A DNA stretch of 57,016 nucleotides from Curvibacter sp. (lineage in GTDB: Bacteria > Pseudomonadota > Gammaproteobacteria > Burkholderiales > Burkholderiaceae_C): the NCBI GenBank assembly GCA_004293725.1, contig REAW01000019.1, forward strand, positions 1 to 57,016, written 5' to 3'. The notes under the pieces are model-generated. The model had not been told where the DNA came from and ran no database searches. It saw only the letters and a list, made by a program, of their open reading frames with translations. This document shows positions 51,043-57,016 of this stretch, one piece after another. Made by a program: the position numbers and the translations under genes. Positions within the stretch are counted from its first letter, which is position 1. Each line of letters starts with the position of its first letter.

Positions 51043-52407
51043 ATGCACCGATTCGGAATGAAGTGGGCTGCCCGTTTGCTGGGGATGTGGTTGCTGACAT
51101 GTTGTCTGGCGGCCACGGGACAAACGGCAGCCCCGGAGAGTGCGCCGGCCGTCTCCATCGCACTCACGAAACCTGGCCTGGTGGCGCAAAGCAGCCTGAA
51201 CGCGGCCGACACGGCCTGGATGATGACCAGCACAGCGCTGGTGTTGCTGATGACGCTGCCTGGCATTGCCCTGTTTTACGGCGGCATGGTGCGCAAGAAA
51301 AGCGTGATCAATACCATGGCCAGTGTGGTGGCGATTGCATCGCTGGTGAGCCTGCTGTGGTTTGCAGTGGGCTACTCGCTGGCCTTTACGCCCGGCAACA
51401 GTTGGCTGGGCGGTACCGACCGCCTGTGGTTCAGCGGCCTGAGTTACCTGAAAGAAGCGGGCCTGGTGGCCGTGAGCCACGTGGCGCCCAATATCCCCGA
51501 GTCGGTCTATGCCATGTTCCAGCTCACGTTTGCCATCATTACCGCCGCACTGGTGGTGGGGGCGTTTGTCGAGCGCATGCGCTTCTCGGCCATGCTGCTG
51601 TTCATAGGCTTGTGGTCCCTCGTGGTCTACGCGCCCATTGCCCACTGGGTGTGGGAGCCAAGTGGGTGGTTGGTGCAAATGGGGGTGCTGGACTTTGCGG
51701 GCGGCTCGGTGGTGCACATCAATGCGGGCATGTCGGGCCTGGTGTGCGCCTACATGCTGGGCGCGCGCAAGGGTTATGGCAGCGAGCCCTTTGAGCCTTT
51801 CAACCTGGGCCTGACCATGGCCGGTGCCGGACTGTTGTGGGTGGGCTGGTTTGGCTTCAACGCCGGCTCGGCCGTGGCGTCCGACGGGCGTGCCGGTTTG
51901 GCCATGGCGGTCACCCACATTGCGGCCTCGGCCGGTGCCATGAGCTGGATGCTGGGTGAGTGGGTCATGCGTGGGCGCCCCTCGCTGCTGGGCCTGTGTT
52001 CGGGCCTGGTGGCAGGTCTGGTGGCCATCACCCCGGCAGCGGGTTTTGTGACGCCGGGTTCTGCGGTAATTTTTGGCGCCGTGGCAGGTTTGGCCTGTTA
52101 CTGGGGCGCCACCGGGCTCAAGCGCATGCTCAATGCCGACGACTCGCTGGACGTGTTTGGCGTGCACGGCATTGGCGGCATCGTGGGCTCGCTGCTCACG
52201 GGTTACTTTGCAAGCAAGAGTATTTCGGGCGTGACCGGCAGCGTGACCACGCAGGCGCTGGGGGTGCTGGTGGTCTTGGTTTACAGCGGGCTCATGAGCT
52301 GGGCGCTGCTGTGGCTGACCCAAGTGGTTGTGGGCCTGCGGGTGGACGAGAACTCCGAACTCACAGGCCTGGATGTGTCTCAGCACCGGGAGCATCTGGG
52401 AGCCTGA
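51043..52407 (+). CDS. amt: Ammonium transporter (Amt family)
   Basis: A 454-aa protein with a signal-like N terminus (MWLLTCCLAATGQTA) and eleven membrane segments. Family motifs: FYGGMVRKKSVINTMA, VYAPIAHWVWEPSGWL and VFGVHGIGGIVGSLLTG (the twin pore histidines), and LDFAGGSVVHINAGMSGLV with the conserved Asp. It conducts ammonium across the inner membrane. AGAGGA precedes ATG 51043. No glnK (PII) gene is adjacent, unlike the usual arrangement. Confidence 0.95.
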   Translation: MHRFGMKWAARLLGMWLLTCCLAATGQTAAPESAPAVSIALTKPGLVAQSSLNAADTAWMMTSTALVLLMTLPGIALFYGGMVRKKSVINTMASVVAIASLVSLLWFAVGYSLAFTPGNSWLGGTDRLWFSGLSYLKEAGLVAVSHVAPNIPESVYAMFQLTFAIITAALVVGAFVERMRFSAMLLFIGLWSLVVYAPIAHWVWEPSGWLVQMGVLDFAGGSVVHINAGMSGLVCAYMLGARKGYGSEPFEPFNLGLTMAGAGLLWVGWFGFNAGSAVASDGRAGLAMAVTHIAASAGAMSWMLGEWVMRGRPSLLGLCSGLVAGLVAITPAAGFVTPGSAVIFGAVAGLACYWGATGLKRMLNADDSLDVFGVHGIGGIVGSLLTGYFASKSISGVTGSVTTQALGVLVVLVYSGLMSWALLWLTQVVVGLRVDENSELTGLDVSQHREHLGA

Positions 52408-52432
52408 ACGGTGAAACTCAAAGGAGTGTTGC

Positions 52433-52783
52433 ATGTTGAACAGTGAAAGGCTGGCGATTGCCGCCCATTTGCATGTGCTGCTGCGCCGCAAGACCGGACG
52501 CGTGACCGATACCGAATGGATGGCCAGCAACACCGAATATGCCGCTGAGATCGTGCGTTTTGCGCGCGCCAACGCCCAAGAAAATGGCCACGCCGACCTG
52601 GGCGAATGGGCAGCCAAGCTGGAACTGGCCATGGCGCCGCCGCCGTCGCAGCGCCCGGCGCGCGAACGCTTTTTTGGTGTGATTGGCGGTAACACCAAAC
52701 CGCCCCCCATGCCCGGCGCCTCAGACTCCCTGTTTGGCTCCAGCGAGAGCGAGGCGCACCGCTACGTCCGCGGCATCCGTTAG
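52433..52783 (+). CDS. Hypothetical protein, 116 aa
   Basis: A small protein with a helical N-terminal half (SERLAIAAHLHVLLRRKTGR, EWMASNTEYAAEIVRFARAN) and a proline-rich, probably unfolded tail (PPPSQRPARERFFG). No family recognised. AAAGGAG lies eight bases before ATG 52433, and the gene begins 25 bases after amt, so co-transcription is likely. Confidence 0.7.
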   Translation: MLNSERLAIAAHLHVLLRRKTGRVTDTEWMASNTEYAAEIVRFARANAQENGHADLGEWAAKLELAMAPPPSQRPARERFFGVIGGNTKPPPMPGASDSLFGSSESEAHRYVRGIR

Positions 52784-52830
52784 GTTAGGTGCCTGTTGGC
52801 GCACCCAGACGTTTGCGCACAATACGGGGC

Positions 52831-53865
52831 ATGAACCTATTTCGCTCTGTACTCCCATCGCCCTTTCACGCCCTCATGGGAGCAAGCCTCTTGGCGCTGA
52901 TATTGCAGCACCCCGCATGGGCCGCTGCGCCCGCCCAGCCCCGCAAGCTGACGAATACCCTGGGCATGACGTTGGTGCGAATTCCCGCCGGAAGTTTCCA
53001 CATGGGCAGCGACGAGCCACTGCCCCGCTTGCAAAAAGCCTACCCGCTAGCCGAGCGTGAGCGTCTGCTGGCATTGCGCGACGAAGCGCCCGTGCACAAG
53101 GTTCGCATCAGCCGCGCGTTTTATGTAGGGCAAACCGAGGTGACAGTAGGGCAGTTCCGCCGCTTTGTGCAAGCCTCCAACTACGTGCCCGAGTCTGAAG
53201 CCGATGGCACTGGAGGCTACGGCTACAACCCGGATTACGACGCCGAGAAAAGCGTGCGCGGCGACGCCTTTGAAGGCCGCGACGTGCGCTACAGCTGGCG
53301 CAACCCCGGCTTTGCTCAAGACGACGACCACCCGGTGGTCAACATCACTTGGAACGACGCCCAAGCCCTGGCCCGGTGGCTCAGCCAGCAGGAGGGCCGC
53401 CGCTACCGCCTGCCCACGGAGGCCGAGTGGGAATATGCGGCCCGCGCCGGCACCCGCACGCGCTACCACAGCGGCGATGATCCGCGCACCCTGCTGAAGG
53501 TGGCCAACACCTTTGACGCGCGTGCCAAACCCTTGTGGCCCAAATTCGCCGCCCATGCGCTGGCCGGGGACGATGGCTTTGCCTTTACTGCGCCGGTAGC
53601 CCGCTTCAAGCCCAATGCCTTCGGTCTGTACGACATGCATGGCAACGCGTGGGAGTGGACCAACGATTGGTATAGCGAGGACTACTACGCCCGCTCCCCC
53701 ACCCTGGACCCACAAGGGCCGAGCGAGGGCCATGTGTATGTGCGCCGGGGTGGTTCTTGGCATACCTGGTCGCTGTACGCACGCTCCAGCTACCGCAACT
53801 GGAACTCCCCCCAAACGCGCTACACCCTGGTGGGCGTGCGTCTGGTGATGGACGCGCCCAAGTAA
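52831..53865 (+). CDS. Exported formylglycine-generating-enzyme-domain (SUMF1) protein without the active cysteines
   Basis: A 344-aa protein with a signal peptide (LLALILQHPAWAA) and an FGE-sulfatase domain: GMTLVRIPAGSFHMGSDEP, AFYVGQTEVTVGQFRRFVQA, RLPTEAEWEYAARAGT, LYDMHGNAWEWTNDW and YVRRGGSWHTWSLYARSSYR. True FGE enzymes carry two cysteines just after RGGS; none is present here, so the protein should not make formylglycine. Such domains can act as binding or other oxidoreductase modules. ATG 52831 begins the signal peptide; the frame runs to 52789. Confidence 0.85.
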   Translation: MNLFRSVLPSPFHALMGASLLALILQHPAWAAAPAQPRKLTNTLGMTLVRIPAGSFHMGSDEPLPRLQKAYPLAERERLLALRDEAPVHKVRISRAFYVGQTEVTVGQFRRFVQASNYVPESEADGTGGYGYNPDYDAEKSVRGDAFEGRDVRYSWRNPGFAQDDDHPVVNITWNDAQALARWLSQQEGRRYRLPTEAEWEYAARAGTRTRYHSGDDPRTLLKVANTFDARAKPLWPKFAAHALAGDDGFAFTAPVARFKPNAFGLYDMHGNAWEWTNDWYSEDYYARSPTLDPQGPSEGHVYVRRGGSWHTWSLYARSSYRNWNSPQTRYTLVGVRLVMDAPK

Positions 53866-53868
53866 GCC

Positions 53869-54699
53869 CTAGTTGCGTAGCGTGTCGGCCGGCAGTTGGT
53901 GGATCTCGGCCAGTGTTTGCGCCAGTGCGCGGCCGGCAGCTTCAAGGACAGCGCGGCCTTTCTCTGCGGTGGCTGCTGCCGCATTGCCCACCGCACCCGC
54001 AGGGTTGTAGTCTTGCATTTGCCAGCCGAGCTTGGCGCTCTTGCCATTGCCCAGGATGGGAAAGCGCTGTGCCCGCACTTCCGAAGTAGAGGCAAAGTCT
54101 TGCGCCTGTGCCATGGCCACTTGCTCTGGCGCCAGCGCCAGCATCATCGACGTTTCCATGTCACCGGCATGGATGCCAAAGCGGTGCTCGTGCGCGCTAA
54201 ACAGCGCATTCACATCTTCGCCTGCAGGGCCCAACAGCGGCAGGCCAAACCAGTTCACGCTGTAGACCAACATGCCCAGCCGCGCACGCAGGTCACGCGC
54301 CACCACATCCAACAACCCCACTTGGCCTCCGTGCGCATTGAGCAGCACCAGCTTCTTCACCCCCGTGGCGGCCACACTCTCGCCCAGTTCAGTCCACAGG
54401 CGAATGACCGTCTCCGCCTTCAGCGTCAGCGTGCCCGGAAAACGGGCGTGCTCGGGGCTAAACCCGACTGCCTGGCTAGGCAAAAACAAGGCCGGCACAT
54501 CGGCCGCCAGTTGAGGAACGGCTGCAGCCACCACACCATCCACCAGCGCTGTATCCACCCGCAGGGGCAGATGCGGGCCATGTTGCTCGGTAGCAGCCAC
54601 CGGCAGCACAGCAATCATGGAGCCCAAGCGACCATCGGCATGGCTCTGCGCAAAGTCGCGCGTGCTCCAGTCAGCCCAAAAACGGGAAGGATTTTGCAT
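53869..54699 (-). CDS. Creatininase-family amidohydrolase
   Basis: A 276-aa protein with the family metal site: LPVAATEQHGPHLPLRVDTA, then KLVLLNAHGGQVGLLDVVAR and IHAGDMETSMMLAL. Relatives cleave creatinine or cyclic amides in pathways such as F420 or mycofactocin synthesis; no such genes are near, so the substrate is open. It converges on the FGE-like gene with three bases between the stops and follows the sensor kinase gene on its strand by 19 bases. Confidence 0.88.
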   Translation of the reverse strand: MQNPSRFWADWSTRDFAQSHADGRLGSMIAVLPVAATEQHGPHLPLRVDTALVDGVVAAAVPQLAADVPALFLPSQAVGFSPEHARFPGTLTLKAETVIRLWTELGESVAATGVKKLVLLNAHGGQVGLLDVVARDLRARLGMLVYSVNWFGLPLLGPAGEDVNALFSAHEHRFGIHAGDMETSMMLALAPEQVAMAQAQDFASTSEVRAQRFPILGNGKSAKLGWQMQDYNPAGAVGNAAAATAEKGRAVLEAAGRALAQTLAEIHQLPADTLRN

Positions 54700-54718
54700 G
54701 CGGCTATCTTAGGCCAGG

Positions 54719-56734
54719 CTAGCGCGCCAGAGCTTCGGGATCGACTTGGTCTACGGGAATCGCGGGCGCGATGCGCGGCAGCACCATGCTAAAGGTCGCG
54801 CCCTGCCCCGGGCTGCTGGCCACATGCACGGTTCCGCCCAGCGACTTGGTGACCAGGTTGTACACAATATTGAGGCCCAAGCCGCTGCCGCCTTGGCCCA
54901 GCTTGGTCGTGAAGAAGGGGTCAAAAACACGCGCCAAGTGCGCCTGCGCTATGCCGACTCCGTTGTCGCTGACCAGCAGGCGCACGGCACCACTGTCGGT
55001 CAACTCCGCACGAACCTGTACGGTGCCGTTCTCTATTCCGTCAAAGGCATGGAGCAGCGCGTTGTAAATAAGGTTGGTGAGAACCTGCCCCAATGGGCCG
55101 GGGTAACTGTCCATCACAATGTTGTCGGCGATATGGCTTTCAACCTGGTGGTTGGACTTGCGTATCGTGGGGCCCAAGGTGAGCAGGATTTCATTGACCA
55201 TGGCCTCGAGGTTGAAGCTGCGCCGGTTCAGGCTGGTCTGGTCCACGGCCACCTGCTTGAAGCTGGACACCAGCTCAGCCGCATGCTGCAAGCCCCGCAT
55301 CAAGATACCAGCCCCCTGCTGGGTATTGCTCACAAACTCCTCAAGCCGACTGCGGGTGAGGCCTTGGGCCATTCCATTGGCAAAACTGTTGGCGTGGTCT
55401 TGCAAGGTGCTGGCGACAGTCAGGCTGTTGCCAATGGGGGTGTTGAGTTCATGTGCAATTCCAGCCACCAGCGAACCCAAGGCGGACATTTTTTCCGCCC
55501 GTACCAGTTCACTTTGTGCTGCGGTGAGTTGATTCAGGGCAGAAGAAAGCTCTTGGGTGCGCTCCCGTACGCGATGCTCCAAGGTGGCGTTGAGTTGCAG
55601 AATGTTTTCTTCGTATTGGTATTTGCCCGTGATGTCTTCAAAGGCCATGATCAGTACGCGCTCCCCGCCCAGATTCACCACCCGACCGGACAACTCGCAG
55701 AGGATTTCTTTGCGCTCCACACCCCGCAACATCCAAGCCCTAAAGTCCGAAATGGCGCCATGGGCGTCAATGGTGTCGAGCATTTTTTGGCGAACATCCA
55801 GGTCGCGCCATACTCCCAGTTTCACGCCGTTGGCACCCACAACGCCTTCTTTTTGAAACCCAAAGACCCGTGACCATGCAGTGTTGACTTCCAGCGTGCG
55901 AACTTCACCATCAATCAGCGAGACCGACATGGCGATGGGGGAGGCATCAAAAATGGCGGCGAACTTGGTCTGGCTTACCCGCAGTGCTTCTTCCGTCCGT
56001 TCGCGTTCGACCAGCTCTTGCTGAAGGGCCAAGGTCTTCTGCTCGCGTTCGGTCATCAGCGCGGCCAGGTCGGTACGCATCACGTCCAGTGCCTGGGCCA
56101 GTTCCCCCATCTCATCCTTGCGCTGGGGGGACAGGGGCAAAGACAACTCTCCGCGCGCCAGCCGGCGGGCATCTTCACGCAACTCCAGCATGGGTTTGAG
56201 CACACGGCGGTTAAACAGCGGCCAGATCACCAAAAAGGCCAGCGCCATTTGGAGCAACAAGGCCAACAGGAAGCGCATCAGGTCTTCGCGCATTTCGCGC
56301 TCGATGCGCTGGGACGTCATGGCTATCGTGAGGCGCCCCACCCGGGTTCCGTTGTAGACAATGTCGCGCTGGTCGGTGAGTTTGGCGTCAGCCGACAGGC
56401 TTTCATTTTGTTTGCGGACAAACACGTCTTTGAACTCGTCATTCACCGTGACACTGACCACATCCGGGTTGCGCATGACAGCGTCCACCAGCTCCAGTGC
56501 CACACCACGGTCCAGATTCCACACCGCCACGGCCATGCCGCGGGATAACACCTCGGCGTACTGGCGCATCGGCGCCTCTACCCGCAGCGCGACTTCGGTC
56601 TGAAGCTTCGCAGTTACCTGGAAATAGGCCAAAAAGAGTGCCGGCAGCAATATTCCCAGCGCCACGCCCAACATCAGCGTCTGGCGCAGCGACAGATGGA
56701 ACCAACGTGCTGCAAAACTGGAAAACTGAGGCAA
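54719..56734 (-). CDS. Membrane sensor histidine kinase (HAMP-PAS-HisKA-HATPase)
   Basis: A 671-aa kinase: membrane segment one (LMLGVALGILLPALFLAYF), a periplasmic part of about 120 residues, segment two (FLLALLLQMALAFLVIWPLF), HAMP (RRVLKPMLELREDARRLARG), PAS (FAAIFDASPIAMSVSLIDGE), a coiled segment (EHRVRERTQELSSALNQL), the phospho-acceptor His428 (GIAHELNTPIGNSL), and the ATP domain (NLIYNALLHAFDGI, DNGVGI, GSGLGLNIVYNLV). No response regulator is adjacent. TTG at 56734 with AGGGAG nine bases upstream is my preferred start; another TTG at 56785 is in frame. Confidence 0.85.
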   Translation of the reverse strand: MPQFSSFAARWFHLSLRQTLMLGVALGILLPALFLAYFQVTAKLQTEVALRVEAPMRQYAEVLSRGMAVAVWNLDRGVALELVDAVMRNPDVVSVTVNDEFKDVFVRKQNESLSADAKLTDQRDIVYNGTRVGRLTIAMTSQRIEREMREDLMRFLLALLLQMALAFLVIWPLFNRRVLKPMLELREDARRLARGELSLPLSPQRKDEMGELAQALDVMRTDLAALMTEREQKTLALQQELVERERTEEALRVSQTKFAAIFDASPIAMSVSLIDGEVRTLEVNTAWSRVFGFQKEGVVGANGVKLGVWRDLDVRQKMLDTIDAHGAISDFRAWMLRGVERKEILCELSGRVVNLGGERVLIMAFEDITGKYQYEENILQLNATLEHRVRERTQELSSALNQLTAAQSELVRAEKMSALGSLVAGIAHELNTPIGNSLTVASTLQDHANSFANGMAQGLTRSRLEEFVSNTQQGAGILMRGLQHAAELVSSFKQVAVDQTSLNRRSFNLEAMVNEILLTLGPTIRKSNHQVESHIADNIVMDSYPGPLGQVLTNLIYNALLHAFDGIENGTVQVRAELTDSGAVRLLVSDNGVGIAQAHLARVFDPFFTTKLGQGGSGLGLNIVYNLVTKSLGGTVHVASSPGQGATFSMVLPRIAPAIPVDQVDPEALAR

Positions 56735-57016
56735 AACAGCGCACTCCCTAGAATCAAATCGACGGCCAACAAGGCAAAGTATCAACGCCCACCCCAGCCT
56801 TGGTCAAGCAAAAGGCAAGCTTCACGGCTCCCATAAGATGAGATCATGTCACCTTCTCGCCGCATCCATGTGACTAGCGAGCCCCTGGTTGCTTGAAACA
56901 ACGACACACTATCCTAATTCCATTCTGGGCAGACCCTTCAACGGAACCTTTGGGGGTCCTGTCAGCTCCCACCGTGCCATGACCTTGCTTGCCATCCAAC
57001 TTCTCCGCTCTGCCTT
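56735..57016. other. Right-edge intergenic sequence
   Basis: About 280 bases upstream of the kinase. Short open frames begin at ATG 56846 and ATG 56980 (the latter open to the edge) but neither has a ribosome site or recognisable product. No terminator or promoter could be supported. Confidence 0.4.

Noticed and set aside
50278..52710. Minus-strand open frame of 810 codons
   Set aside because: It is antisense to the phosphatase, amt and the 116-aa gene, is His/Gln/Arg-rich without any recognisable domain, and the plus-strand genes are certain.
54746..55873. Plus-strand open frame of 375 codons
   Set aside because: Antisense to the sensor kinase; no domain recognised.
56846..57016. Short plus-strand open frames at the right edge
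   Set aside because: No ribosome site and too little sequence to recognise a product.

Overview
The window comes from a betaproteobacterium, most likely a member of the Comamonadaceae (Rhodoferax/Polaromonas/Acidovorax side). The reasons are the flagellar gene order with an FlhDC master regulator next to flhB-flhA-flhF-fliA, and short dispersed repeats built around a TGATAGCTGCTTGCGC-like core that I associate with that family. The assignment is inference from gene order and sequence style, not from a search. No tRNA, rRNA, insertion sequence or CRISPR array was seen.

Layout. Positions 1-4.9 kb (minus strand) hold the 5' part of a large octapeptide-repeat protein running off the left edge, a Sel1-repeat protein, and a NodT/TolC-type outer-membrane lipoprotein. 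Positions 5.0-14.6 kb hold a TPR/GT41 glycosyltransferase, then fliT, fliS, a lipoprotein with a degenerate trypsin fold, fliD, and two divergent flagellin genes of equal length (520 aa). Positions 14.7-25.2 kb run flhD-flhC, motA-motB, cheY-cheZ, flhB-flhA-flhF, a P-loop-less FlhG-like gene and fliA. Positions 25.2-37.6 kb carry flgN-flgM-flgA on the minus strand and flgBCDEFGHIJKL on the plus strand, followed by an EAL/HDOD protein. Thus most of the hook/rod/filament, stator, export-gate and regulatory genes are here; the fliEFGHIJ-fliMNOPQR genes and the rest of the che genes are not.

Positions 39.4-47.6 kb form a separate amino-acid-related cluster: a MocR-type regulator divergent from a tightly packed run of lysE-like exporter, EamA exporter, cupin, aminotransferase, glutathione transferase, two tandem PhzF proteins and a threonine-dehydratase-like enzyme. 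The right end (47.9-57 kb) is ordinary chromosome: a solute-binding protein, a SOUL haem-binding protein, a histidine phosphatase, an ammonium transporter, a formylglycine-enzyme-like protein, a creatininase-family hydrolase and a sensor kinase.

Regulation. I read six sites matching the FliA (sigma-28) pattern TAAAGTTT-N11-GCCGATAA, all with exact 11-base spacing: in front of fliC1, fliD, flgM, fliS (weaker), the octapeptide-repeat protein, and one after fliC2 that points at an intrinsic terminator rather than a gene. A plausible FlhDC box lies before flgB. The most interesting points are the likely flagellar control of the repeat protein, the promoter/terminator arrangements beyond both flagellin genes, the pseudo-protease lipoprotein between fliD and fliS, the FlhG-like protein without a P-loop, and a dispersed repeat that appears to have supplied the start codon and signal peptide of flgH.
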